Under the pieces are notes generated by a model. The model saw nothing but the letters and a program-made list of their open reading frames with translations. It was not told the origin of the DNA and searched no databases. The translations under genes and the position numbers were made by a program. Below, one piece after another: positions 54,980 through 64,000 of a stretch of 64,000 bases of DNA. Position 1 is the first letter of the stretch. Each line of letters begins with the position of its first letter. Location of the stretch: assembly GCA_022559845.1 (NCBI GenBank), contig CM040126.1, positions 229,344,641 through 229,408,640 on the forward strand, written 5' to 3'. The stretch comes from Amorphophallus konjac. Taxonomy: Eukaryota; Streptophyta; Magnoliopsida; Alismatales; Araceae.

Positions 54980-57900
54980 TGTAATACCCTGGATTCTTGT
55001 TGGATCTTTATTTGGTATTTCGGATTCTTTTTGGAGAGTTTAGGATCGCTTTTGTAGCTCCCGAGTTGAATTTTACAATCCGTGTGGGTTTTTTCTCTCG
55101 TACTAGTTACGAAACCCTACGGTGAGTTTGTTTCTCAGTTCATCGACTCGTGGACGGCACAGTTGCATTGCATTCTTTCCGAGGATTGTTTCGACTATTT
55201 TTGCGTTTTTTTTTGAATTAGTCCATTTTCGGGCTAATTATCAAATTTTCGGAAATTGGAAAAATTCCTAATTTCATTTTCTTTCTTCTTCCTCTCTCCT
55301 CCCGTTCATTCGCGCGCGACCCTCTCTCTCTCCCGTTTTCTCTCCTCTCTCGTCGTTCCAGCTCCGGCTGTAGACGGAGCAGGCTCGTGGGCGAGGTGGC
55401 GACGGTGTGGGGTCCATGAGGTGCGCGATCGGGCGAGGATTGGATTGGTTTTGGCGTGATCCTGAATGGTGGATTCAAAGCCGATAGACGACTTCGCGAC
55501 GTGGTTTTCGGCGCGGTTTAGTCGCTTCAGCGCACGGTTTCTTCGGTGGAGGTAGGGAAATAGATCACCACTTCCTCCTGCATGCTTTCCCTGCCATTGC
55601 ACGTCGTTTGGTGCAGAAACAGCCGAGTTTGGGCTCGTTTAGCCTAAACCGGGGTTTCGTGGTTTCGTAGAGTTTGTCGAAAAATGGCGACGGTTTTTAG
55701 ATCGGTTACTGTCAATGGACTCCCTGGAACGTCAGCATTCCATAGTCACTGATTTCATCTCGATTGGTGGTCCCGTTTGACCGGTAGGGCTCCGGGAAGT
55801 CCGGAAACCCTTTTTGGGTGATTTCGTTTGAATCGCCCATTTCTTACGATTAGTGCGTCGTTTTGACTCCGGTCGGAGTCTATGTGATTGCCATTGGGTC
55901 CATGGCTTTATCCCATTCGTCTCTGAATGAACGGGGCGTGGAAAGGCCTCTGTCGGGCCGATCCCACGATTTGCTCGCCGTGGCGCTTGACGGTCGAACC
56001 AAAGACTGTTCATGGTATGAGCGGCTTGCTTTGGACCTTTCATCTTGTCCCGGGTTGAGGTTGAGTGGTCGTTCGATAGACCACTCATCCCCTTGGGCGG
56101 CTGGTTTCGGACCGCTCATCCTGTGTCGGTTTGAGGTTGAGTGGTCGTTCGATAGACCACTTATCCCCCTTGAGTGGTCCATCCAGAACCGTTCATCTTC
56201 CCATTGGGTTGAGTGGTCAGATTTGGACCGCTTATCCCCGCTGACCTCTGGTCAACAGTTTTGTGTCGGTTGCGTCGAGCGGCATGGTCAAAATCGCTCT
56301 GACCGACACTGTAGTAGGTCGGTTGGCTTGAGCGGCTATCCATTAACCGCTTAACGCCATGGGTGGTCAAGCCCTAACCGCCCATCCCCTGTTAGTGTTT
56401 TGGGTCTATTTGGTTGAGTGGTCCAGTTCGGACCGCTCATCCTGTTGAGTGGTCCTGTTCGGACCGTTCATCCCTTTGAGTGGTCCCTTTGTGACCGCCC
56501 ATCCCTATTTGGTTGAGTGGTCCTGTTCGGATCGTTCATCCCATTGAGTGGTCCCTGTGTGGCCGCCCAACTAGTTGAGTCCATCGTCTTGTTTGTTGGC
56601 CATGATGGCTATCCCGTGTCTATCAGTTAGGTTGTTTAGGGCGGTGTCTGGGTGTCGGTGGTTCTCCAGATGAGTCGGTTAAGGGTCGACTGGGTGCGGT
56701 CTACTCCCTAACTGCCACAGTTCCCTAACCACTTCATCTGTGACTGCCATTGTCCTTGTCTCTATGTGCGTAGCATGTTCCTCTTTGACTGCTGGGTTTG
56801 CCTGGTGGCCGAGTGATGGATCGCCTATGCCCAGAGTGTCGTTTCCCACCGTTCCAGTTTCTGTATGTCTTGGCTTGACCTTGTGGTCTGCCCTTTGTTT
56901 CGTGGATGTCTCCTGGCATCCTATGAGGGCTAAGACTATGTTATGAGGTAGCCAAGAATCTTCTTGCTTGTAGTAGGATTCTCTTTCCTACTGTAGAGTC
57001 GTCATTATCCGGTTCCGGTCAACCCGGGGTGACCTAGTGGTTGACAAGTGACCTTGTGTGTCTCGGCGGTTCCGTCCAATCTGAGACATGGTTCTGGATG
57101 CCTCGAGGTGTTGTCTTACCTATGTTTACGTGTCCAGGGGTGCTGAGGGTCTTGGTGATCCCTCAGGTCTCCTTGTGTCATTTTCTACGGTTGTTTCTTC
57201 TGGCTTAGGAATAGACCGATTGGCGGCTTGTTCCGCTTTGTACGACGATCTTAACTCCGAGTCGTGAGACTCAAGGATCGTTGTGTTTTCAGGTCTAGTT
57301 GCCTTGTCCTAAGTCTGGTGGCAGTCTGGTATGCTACCTCGTGTCCTGTGCTTCGTAGTACGTACGACCGTGCTTCTTCGCGTGTCTGTACTCCGGCACT
57401 CACATTTTGGAGTCTGTGTCTTGTGAGCCTCCACTAGTCGTAGCCTTACGACACGTTACGGCGTGTCAGCCCTTGTGGCGGGGTAGTTCCCGAAATACGG
57501 TTTGTAAGCTAGTTTCCGTGGGCCCCCGCTATACAGTGGCGTCCTGCTGGGTGGGGAAAACTAGCTAGAGGCCTGACTCGCCAACAAGAGTCGGTGTGTG
57601 CACACGTGGTCAGGGGCTTTAGACTGACGCCGACGGGCGTTCCCCTGTCTAGTCACTCGTTACTGTAGTCCCATTCTGGTTCTGAGTGTGTCTTAGACTC
57701 TGTCGTGCTTCAGGCGGCATAGTAGACAAGACACTTGTAGGTGCAGCATAAGACGTCAGTGGATGCAGTTGGCTGTTCTTCTAGTGAGGAGGTAGCTCCG
57801 TCACGTGACACGTGACTCTCGTGTTTCTCGTACGTCGTGACCTTTCCGGTTTAGCCTTCTCGTGGTCTTGCCCGAGGTCAGTGTTGTGTCTTGTGCACGA

Positions 57901-58745
57901 CGTTCTAGTCATGTGTGTGTGGATGTATCTAGAAGAGCGTGCATGGCAATCGAGTCACGTATGCTTTAGAGTCTGCCTGCGTCTGTCTAGGTTTTCTCTA
58001 GGCTTTTCACCTATCTTCGTAGGCTTTCTCCTAGGGCCTTATGCTATGTCAGCGGATCGGCAACTCCTGACTTCGTCAGTTCAGAGTTTACCCATCTGTT
58101 GCTGTTGTTGTTTGGAGTAGCCTAGGGGCCGAGGTTAGTTCGGTAGCCGTGTTTTGTTCAGTACGGCTTTTACCTTTTCCTTTAGCTATTCCTACTCCTT
58201 CCGTTTCGGTCTTCGTTTATAGCTTTCTAGTGTAGTTTTTCTGCTTTACTACACCTGCTGTTTCTGTTGTTGTTCCGGGTTACTGCGTGTTTTTCAATGA
58301 GGGTCCGCGTGACCCCTACTGGGCCAGTGACACGAGGCTTACCCCTGCTTTTCAGGTGGGTGGCGTTGTTCTGCTTCCGCGGTTCCTAGTGTGGCGAGTT
58401 CGTAGTTGCCAGCGGTACCTGCGTCGGGTTTCCCCTGACCTTAGGGTACGTCTTCTTTCTCTTAGACTGTACTTGCCTTTAATTTCTTGGACTGGACTCT
58501 GGTATAATTGTTAAACTTAAACTGTTAATTAAAAAGTAATTTTATTTTTGCTACTTTAGCAAACCGATCTAATGAAATTTAATTGCTTACTGTACTATCT
58601 CTATGGCTTCAATGTGCTACACAACAATCCTTTTATCCCTTCGGAGCTCTACCGCTCTTGGGAGGCCTCGCGGGTTCCAAGTGGTATCGGGTCTACTCGT
58701 TAGTCCTATCGGGTATATCCGGTATCTGGGATCCGGGTCGTCACA
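54980..58745 (+). repeat. LARD-like 3' LTR (3766 bp)
   Basis: Second LTR, starting TGTAATACCCTGG. The hairpin array is kept at about 55990-56575 with fewer terminal 30-bp units. Frequent single-base differences from the 5' LTR suggest an older insertion than Copia-A. Confidence 0.92.
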
Positions 58746-58807
58746 CGTGGCCTAGGAACCATTTTCCTGCCGCTACGTGGTGTTTTTTAAAAACATAAGA
58801 GTTTATG

Positions 58808-61027
58808 TGCTAATTTTGGAATCTAAAATCATTGGGATATGTGGGTGCAGTAAAGATCCTACGTTGGGCAGACTTAGATTGAATAAAATCGTAGGAGTTA
58901 TGGTTTATTGATGACCTGACCCTAGGTTGTGCAGAGGTACTCCAAGAGTAGCGTCGATGCACCTGATAAGGATGGAATTTCAGAATGTTATGTTGCATCG
59001 ACCTTGCATAATGGTTGCCTCGACCTGTCCTACCAGAGTTATGATAAGAAGAGTAGTAGCTTTGACCTGAAGTCTTCTTGCTCAGACCCTGGCTTCTAAA
59101 GGACTGGAACCCTGATGAGATGTGCGTCGATGTGGCTTGGTCGTTGCATTGACCTTTTTGTTGTGGCTGGGTTATGTTGGTTTTGGGACTTCCTTGGACT
59201 TGATATCTAACTTTTTGACCCTTAACTTGACCCTTAGGCTTAGGTGTAGTGGTGTGTGTGCTGGGTTCTCTAGGAGCATCCACCTTCCCTTTACCTTTAT
59301 CCTTGGCACTCACTTTACTTTGCTTATTGTTTTTCACAGATTTTTCAGTACTGTTTTCCTCACAAGTCATTTTTATCAAAGGATTAAATTTTGATTTTCC
59401 TTTCTCAGCAATAAATGAAATTGTTTTTACCTCAAAACTTTTTTTACTTGTTGGATTAAAACCCGGCCCTTCTCTTCTGAAATTGACTTTAGTTCTCATA
59501 ATTGCATTTAGATTTTCTATTCCTTGAGTCATGGCCTCAAGGGAATTCTGTTTGTCTTTGGTTTATTTTTCTAGATTTTCAAAAGATCTTTTCAATTCTT
59601 CATTCACACCTTTTACAGCTTCATATTTTTTATTTGCAGTTTTTGTTTCTTCTTCAAATTTCTACATTCTGATTTTAAGTTCATCAATAACATTTTTCAG
59701 ATTCTCATTTTCACATCTCAATCCATTTAAGACAGTTTTACATTCTTCTATTTTAGCAAGCGAATTTTTTAAATCAGTGTTTTCGATTTCTAGGCATGCA
59801 ATCCTGAGGTGGTGTCATTAACAAGGGAGTTTATCTTCTTTTTCAATTGTCTATTCTCCCTACGAATATCATCATATTTATCTAAAATTTCATCATATAC
59901 TTCTTCCCAATCACTATAAGTATAGTTCTCGAAAGGGGAAGTTACATCATCATCTTCCTTTTCTTCTTCTTCTCTTCTGGCCATCAGGCATAGCTTGTCC
60001 TCGTCCTCACTGTCAGATGAGCTACTCTAACTATCTTCTTCTTCATCACTCCAGGTACTCACCATGGCCTTGCCCTTTTTGTTCTTCCACCTGGGCTGTT
60101 TCTCTTTCTACAGTTTTGGACAGTCCGCCTTCAGGTGCCTTGACTTCTGGTAATTATAACATACAACACCATCAGTCTTTTTGGCAGTATCAGATTTAAA
60201 TCTCGACTGTCTTTTCCCTGAGGAGTATTTTCGTCTGAAACTCTTAGCTTCTTTCCTCAAAAATTTCTTAAACTTTCTCGTTAGCATAGCAAACTCACCT
60301 GAGTCTTCTTCGGAACTAGAAGAGCTATGCTCACACGAAGACCCTTTGCTACTAGAACTTACCTTAAGTGCCAGGGGCTTTTTCTTCTTCTCAGAATCAT
60401 CGACCCTCTTGAAATTCAGTTCATATGTCACAAGAGAACCGATGAGTTCATCGATAGTGGTAGTCGCTAGGTTCCTGGACTCTTCTACTACAGTGGGCTT
60501 CATATGGTAGATTGGTGTTAGGGACCGGAGGATCATCCTGACAAGCTCGTGCTCACTATAGACCTTCCCCAAACTTTTCAAATAATTAGTAAGCAGCATC
60601 AGCCTAGCATACATCTCGAAAATTGTTTCATCAGATTTCATCTTAAAAGCTTCATATTCAGAGACTAGCATATTTACTTTTATTTCTCTTACCTGAGATG
60701 TTCCCTCATAGATTACCTGCAGTTTATCCCACATTTCCTTCGCTGTGGTGCAGGATGACACTCTGGAAAACTCGGTGGGATGTAGAGCGCACTAAATAGC
60801 GTTTATCACACTCCAATTCAGAGTTGATCTCAAATTTTCTCTCGAGTCCAGACATCTTCATCTTTAGGAAGCTCGAACGGACCTCAGCTGACCACCTTCC
60901 AGATCTCGTGGTATTTTGCCAATAAGAAAACATGCATTCGATTCTTCTAGTAAGCATTGTTAGTTCCATTGAAGAATGGAGGTTTACTTATAGAATGACC
61001 TTCAACTATAAGTCCTCTAGCATCCAT
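58808..61027 (-). pseudogene. gag: Copia-B gag: UBN2-type Gag, zinc knuckle, coiled coil, basic tail
   Basis: ATG at 61027, then KPPFFNGTNNAY, a TAG, and the N-terminus in a shifted frame. The Gag core (60761-60108) has AKEMWDKLQVIYEGTSQVRE, FEMYARLMLLTNYLKSLGK, LVRMILRSL and TIDELIGSLVTYE. The zinc knuckle reads CYNYQKSRHLKADC, with the second Cys changed to Tyr and the Gly to Arg. A coiled-coil block (59984-59790) starts at PFENYTYSDWEEVYDEILD, matching the FENYTLDDW block of Copia-A. The last block (59532-58810) is basic and Ser/Gln-rich. Frameshifts and stops separate the blocks. Confidence 0.87.
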
Positions 61028-61069
61028 TTCACCAGATCTCTCTGGGATGTTAAGCCCTTAAGGAGAGAA

Positions 61070-61083
61070 GGGCTCTGATACCA
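61070..61083 (-). other. Primer-binding site of Copia-B
   Basis: The minus strand reads TGGTATCAGAGCCC two bases after the LTR end; same class as Copia-A and Copia-C. Confidence 0.9.
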
Positions 61084-61510
61084 CGTGATGAGTATGGATG
61101 AACTACTGATCTAGAGGGGGGGTGAATAGATCAATCCCAAATTTTAATTCTCTAACAGTAAATAAAATATGGAATGAAAACTCTGCTGAAAAATGAGCTA
61201 TCAAAGCAAGCTGAAGTAAACAGAAAGTATATCCAATGAAGAAAAGCTGTCAATCACATGGACTGGCAGAAGATAGAGTGATCAGCATATGAGCATTCAA
61301 ACGTACACCTCAGTCTAGTACTGAGCAGAGGTTTGATTCACAAAATCCCTCATGCAAGAAGCAGTTTTCCAGATAGATATAATCTATCCTTACGACTACA
61401 ACTTTTGATATGCCACTGAGGTAACAATTGAAAGGTAAAAATATGATAGAGAGACCACTGAAGAAATTCAGACACGGCAAGCAATCACACAGTGGACAAC
61501 GCAATTTTAA

Positions 61511-61655
61511 GGTGGTTCGATCTCAATCTTGAGATCTACGTCCACCCCTCACTCAATCGAGTGAGGCTTCCGCTGAATCACAGCTTTGAATCCGCTGATT
61601 ACACAGCTTACAGCCCACTAAGCTTCACAGCTTGCTGTCCAAGGATCACACCTTG
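61511..61655 (-). repeat. Conserved leader hairpins of Copia-B
   Basis: GGTGG/CCACC (61511-61515, 61542-61546) encloses GATCTCAA/TTGAGATC (61519-61526, 61529-61536). CCTCACTC/GAGTGAGG (61547-61554, 61559-61566) follows, and CAAGG/CCTTG is at 61640-61644 and 61651-61655. All stems are perfect. Confidence 0.82.
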
Positions 61656-61838
61656 TCGCTGCCTCACAGCTTGGACCGTTGATTACACATCTTTCAAGTG
61701 TTCAAAAGAAACGAACTGAAATAAACGAAGGAAAAATAATAACAGAATGAAAAGATGTAGCTCTCTCTCTAGAGCAATTTGACTCTGGATCTAATCCAGA
61801 AGTCGTGAACAAATCAACCTCTTCTCAAGCTCTCCGAG

Positions 61839-61861
61839 CTCTCTCTCTCTCTCTCTCTCTC
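61839..61861 (+). repeat. (CT)n microsatellite in Copia-B LTR
   Basis: About eleven uninterrupted CT dinucleotides; the Copia-C LTR has only short CT runs at the matching place. Confidence 0.85.
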
Positions 61862-62569
61862 AGACTCTTTTTAGCATCAACACTCTCACTTTTTGGTTCG
61901 CAGTAGCTTTCACAACTCTCTTCTACTTCTCCTTTTCTCAATATTCTTTTCTCTAATCTTCTGTAGCTCGTCTCTCTTTTGTTATTCTTTGGTCCCGTCA
62001 GCCACTCGCGCTCTGGCCTCTATTTATCCTTGCGAACGTGAGTTCTTGTGGTCCCACAAGATTCAATTTGGGCACGTGGAAAGAATGCTCCCGCCCAAGG
62101 CCTTCAAAAAAATGCTTGGCCACGTGTCAGATGAAAAGGTAAAGGTTCTTTAAGAAACAACCACGTGGAAAGATTATTTCGTTAAGAATCTCCAAGGTAT
62201 TGGGAGATAGCCTTGGATCACATGCCCCCAACTGTTGTACTTTCGAACCACCTAAGAATCAGAATTTTTGCCTCCAGTTGATCAATGGGGTTGCTTCGTA
62301 GCAAGGAAGCTTAATTTTAACTTTTAACTGAATTTTGAACTTGACCTCTCTTCTCATACCTTTATGCATCTAAGGTGTTTCAGCATGAATCTGAATTTAT
62401 TACTTGATGATCTTCATCTTGTTTTCTCATGCCAAAAAAATATAGAAATTCATTAACAATCTTGTCATGAAGCAAGTAGTAGGTTTCTAAAAAATGCAGG
62501 CTCATATATTTCATAAAGATAGACAAATCATATAACTGGATGTGTGAAGATTTGCACATGCATCGATGC

Positions 62570-63170
62570 ATAAACAAAGTACATCGACCTGTCTTACTGA
62601 TGAGAAGAAAAGAATGCAGTAGTATTTCACTAAAGCATCATTCTGTATATCATACAGGTAGACCTCATTCAGTCAGAAAGACTATATCTGCTTTGATGCT
62701 TATGCATAGTGCATCAACCTGTCAATGCACAGATCCGCACATCATGTATTACAACATTGACATGCCATTGAGGCATGTCGACATGTCCTGGTGATGTATA
62801 ATTGAAAGCTTAAAATGCATCCACGCAAGGCATTACTGCATCAACCGTGCTTCCAAGCAGATGCACAAGGTGCACCGACCTTATGACTGATAGCCTTTAT
62901 CGCATCGATCTGATACATCAATCGGTGGCTCATTATTGAACAACAGCAACGACCAGTCTCTAGTGTGCATCGACCTGATGATGCAACAGCTAGCATACAG
63001 TGCATCGCGACATCGACCTGTGTATAATGTGCATCAACCTGATAGTGCAAGACTTCTACAGCCGCATCGTCCTTCTAGACCAGAATGCATATATGCATCG
63101 ACCTGATGTTCTATGCACTAGGAGATGCATCGACCTTACAATGCCTTCGCATGAATATGCATCGACCTGA
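62570..63170. repeat. TGCATCGACCT motif array in Copia-B LTR
   Basis: About 15 copies of GTGCATCGACCTGAT-like words, for example near 62579, 62710, 62871, 62965, 63008, 63094, 63126 and 63157, with 30-60 bp spacing and unrelated spacers. Confidence 0.75.
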
Positions 63171-63302
63171 AGGTGAACAGGAACTTATTCTGACTTAGAG
63201 AAAAGACAATATAGCACACATTATTAAATCCAAACTCTTTTGCTAGCATCAATCAAGATCAATCACACTATTGCCAGCATCAAAACCAGAGGAGACACAA
63301 CA

Positions 63303-63792
63303 TTCCTTGCCTATTGCATACCTGCACTCAAGCACCCCACTTTACACAGTCATGATCCAAGTTATCATCCACATTGCATGGTATGGTTGTGTCTTGTATA
63401 GGTGTATTTGATTTCGGTTCTGCATAACCCAATAGGAACACTTGTGTTCCACTTGTCCACTAGTCTATAAGGGATTGGGTTGTGTTCTATGTTTAAGTGT
63501 TTCATCTGTGTTCAACAGTGATTTGTGTCGACCTCAGCTACCCTATTAGCTGTGACTTCTTGAAGGTGCGTCGACCTCACTGAACCAGTGCGTCGACCTC
63601 ATCAGTCTATATATGTTATTTGATCCAGCCTTTGAACTACTCTTGCTAAATCCACTGTACACTGAGCTCATGTGTTTTATCTATACTAAAGCAGTGGTTT
63701 CTGTTTTAATTAGCTAAGATTCTTTTTAATTGGGCAAAGTTTACACCGGATCTATTCAACCCCCCTTCTAGATCCTACTATCGTACCCAATA
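63303..63792 (+). repeat. Copia-D 5' LTR, right part
   Basis: Sequence ending just before a copia PBS, with a TATATAT near 63608-63614. It is cut on the left by the Copia-B LTR. Three GTGCGTCGACCTCA-like words (about 63513, 63567, 63590) recall the motif of Copia-B/C. The LTR start is outside the window or displaced by Copia-B. Confidence 0.7.
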
Positions 63793-63793
63793 G

Positions 63794-63806
63794 TTGGTAT
63801 CAGAGC
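63794..63806 (+). other. Primer-binding site of Copia-D
   Basis: TTGGTATCAGAGC on the plus strand, about 60 bp before a gag ATG. Confidence 0.88.
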
Positions 63807-63866
63807 GGGTCTCTATCGAATACAGATCCAACGATCTGCAGAGAAGATCCCGGAGTGACTACCAAC

Positions 63867-64000
63867 ATGAAATCTTTTGCTGAACGAGTTTCTATGGTTT
63901 CTCCGCCAGTTTTTGATGGCTCTGAATTCACACTATGGCTTGGAAAAATGAGTGCTTTTGTTAGCTCCATTGATCCAAGATTATGGAGCCTCATATTTAA
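63867..64000 (+). CDS. gag: Copia-D gag, N-terminal fragment (runs off the window)
   Basis: Open from ATG at 63867 to the window edge, 44 codons with no stop. PPVFDGSEFTLWLGKMSAF and SSIDPRLWSLI match the start of copia Gag (compare PPVFSGSDFNQWHSALRAYV and DPDLWKVI in Copia-A). The start is chosen from the PBS spacing and motif position. Whether the rest is intact cannot be seen. Confidence 0.8.
   Translation, partial: MKSFAERVSMVSPPVFDGSEFTLWLGKMSAFVSSIDPRLWSLIF

Larger units (their letters stand above)
49187..58745 (+). mobile_element. LARD-like non-autonomous LTR element (3.8-kb LTRs, no coding internal region)
   Basis: LTRs 49187-53011 and 54980-58745, a PBS at 53013-53025, an internal region of 1968 bp and a PPT at 54966-54979. 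Flanks are CATAG (49182-49186) and CGTGG (58746-58750), a target duplication with two G-to-A changes. The LTR starts TGTAAT and ends GGGTCGTCACA, and the sequence before the PPT (TCGAGGATGAAATTTCTTAA) is what precedes the PPT in Tekay-type chromoviruses. No gag or pol motif is present, so it must depend on other elements. Confidence 0.9.
22000..58777 (+). mobile_element. Tat-lineage Ty3/gypsy element with three LTRs, hosting two nested elements
   Basis: Parts on the plus strand: LTR fragment 22000-22076, duplicated 3' internal piece 22077-22545, LTR 22546-23448, PBS 23453-23472, gag 23473-24267 and 39018-39616, protease-RT-RNase H-integrase about 39659-43620, tandem repeat 43631-44085, antisense ORF 47905-45607, PPT 48291-48307, and 3' LTR 48308-49186 plus 58746-58777. 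Gag of the YCQFHRDHGHDTVDC type, a second RNase H after RT-RH1, and an antisense ORF between pol and LTR are known hallmarks of the Tat lineage. Probable target duplication GGGTG/TGGTG. Many in-frame stops show it is dead. Confidence 0.88.
48308..58777 (+). repeat. Tat 3' LTR, split by the LARD-like element
   Basis: 48308-49186 matches 22546 to about 23415, and 58746-58777 supplies the remaining end (GGAACCATTTTCCTGCCGCTAC). TATAAAA is at 48713-48719. The last base differs (G for A), and the outer flank TGGTG resembles GGGTG at the left end of the element. Confidence 0.87.
20615..63302 (-). mobile_element. Copia-B: Ty1/copia element, split by the Tat element and truncated in integrase
   Basis: Reads on the minus strand: 5' LTR 61086-63302, PBS 61070-61083, gag about 61027-58808, then (beyond the Tat insertion 22000-58777) gag end, protease and integrase 21999-20615. 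RT and RNase H are absent because the frame runs into the Copia-C LTR at 20614. The two parts belong together: gag ends at 58.8 kb and protease begins at 21.9 kb on the same strand, and the Tat element is flanked by near-matching 5-bp repeats (GGGTG at 21995-21999, TGGTG at 58778-58782). The right flank of the 5' LTR is TTCCT inside the Copia-D LTR. Confidence 0.82.
61086..63302 (-). repeat. Copia-B 5' LTR (2217 bp)
   Basis: Bounded by TGATGAGTATGG and AGGAGACACAACA; homologous to Copia-C 18483-20614. Leader hairpins at 61511-61566 and 61640-61655, a CT microsatellite at 61839-61861, a TATA-like GATAAATAGAGG on the minus strand near 62020-62028, and a motif array at 62570-63170. Confidence 0.9.

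Noticed and set aside
52521..55043. Several hydrophobic plus-strand frames of 70-100 codons in the LARD-like element as small membrane proteins
   Set aside because: GT-rich sequence gives Val/Leu/Cys-rich translations in many frames; no start context or conservation between the two LTRs beyond sequence identity.
1..64000. tRNA, rRNA or other structural RNA genes, and host protein-coding genes
   Set aside because: The only tRNA-like words are 12-20 nt primer-binding sites next to LTRs; no cloverleaf, rRNA segment or non-transposon protein was recognised by reading.

Overview
This window reads as intergenic heterochromatin from a plant, most likely an angiosperm with a large repeat-rich genome. 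I found no host gene, rRNA, tRNA, CRISPR array or bacterial-type operon. Nearly every base can be assigned to LTR retrotransposons inserted into one another. The plant assignment rests on primer-binding sites of the TGGTATCAGAGC type, Ty1/copia gag genes with very long coiled coils, chromodomain Ty3/gypsy elements, and a Tat-lineage Ty3/gypsy element with a second RNase H and an antisense ORF. I cannot name the species.

Layout, left to right. (1) 1-10765: minus-strand copia element 'Copia-A', with two nearly identical LTRs of about 2.9 kb, a gag pseudogene with six zinc knuckles, and no protease, integrase, RT or RNase H. (2) 10792-12740 and 13940-15843: two inverted copies of a 1.9 kb LTR ('X'); the right copy is a solo LTR with a perfect 5-bp target duplication. 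(3) 12741-18337: the integrase/chromodomain tail and 3' LTR of a plus-strand gypsy element ('Z'), which interrupts (4) the gag start, PBS and 5' LTR of minus-strand 'Copia-C' (18338-20614). (5) Copia-C's LTR abuts the integrase of minus-strand 'Copia-B' (20615-63302). Copia-B is split by (6) a plus-strand Tat-lineage element (22000-58777). The Tat gag is split by (7) a complete minus-strand chromovirus of Tekay type (24268-39017), whose 5' LTR carries (8) a 4.07 kb non-coding TG...CA insertion 'W' (32653-36719). The Tat 3' LTR is split by (9) a non-coding element with 3.8 kb LTRs (LARD-like, 49187-58745). (10) 63303-64000: the 5' LTR end, PBS and first gag codons of a plus-strand copia element ('Copia-D') that runs off the window. 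Several of these insertions are proved by target-site duplications and by host reading frames that resume exactly on the far side.

Functionally the window holds gag, protease, RT, RNase H and integrase remnants, nearly all broken by in-frame stops. Many of the stops are CGA/CAG to TGA/TAG changes, as expected of methylated, silenced DNA. The most distinctive gene is the Tat antisense ORF (47905 to 45607, minus strand). It has its own TATA box on the antisense strand and a predicted 73-bp GT-AG intron whose removal keeps the frame.

The strongest unexplained signal lies in the LTRs. Copia-A carries an array of about a dozen short hairpins in its predicted leader RNA. Two of these recur in the diverged Copia-B and Copia-C LTRs with compensatory stem changes. 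The LTRs also carry family-specific motif arrays: GTACAGACTT and ACGACACGA in A, and TGCATCGACCT in B and C. Three chromovirus families carry hairpins built on GCGGTC/GACCGC, and element W carries GGGGCGCGCCGG arrays. These could be RNA structures or protein-binding arrays of retroelements, and they are the part of the window most worth testing.
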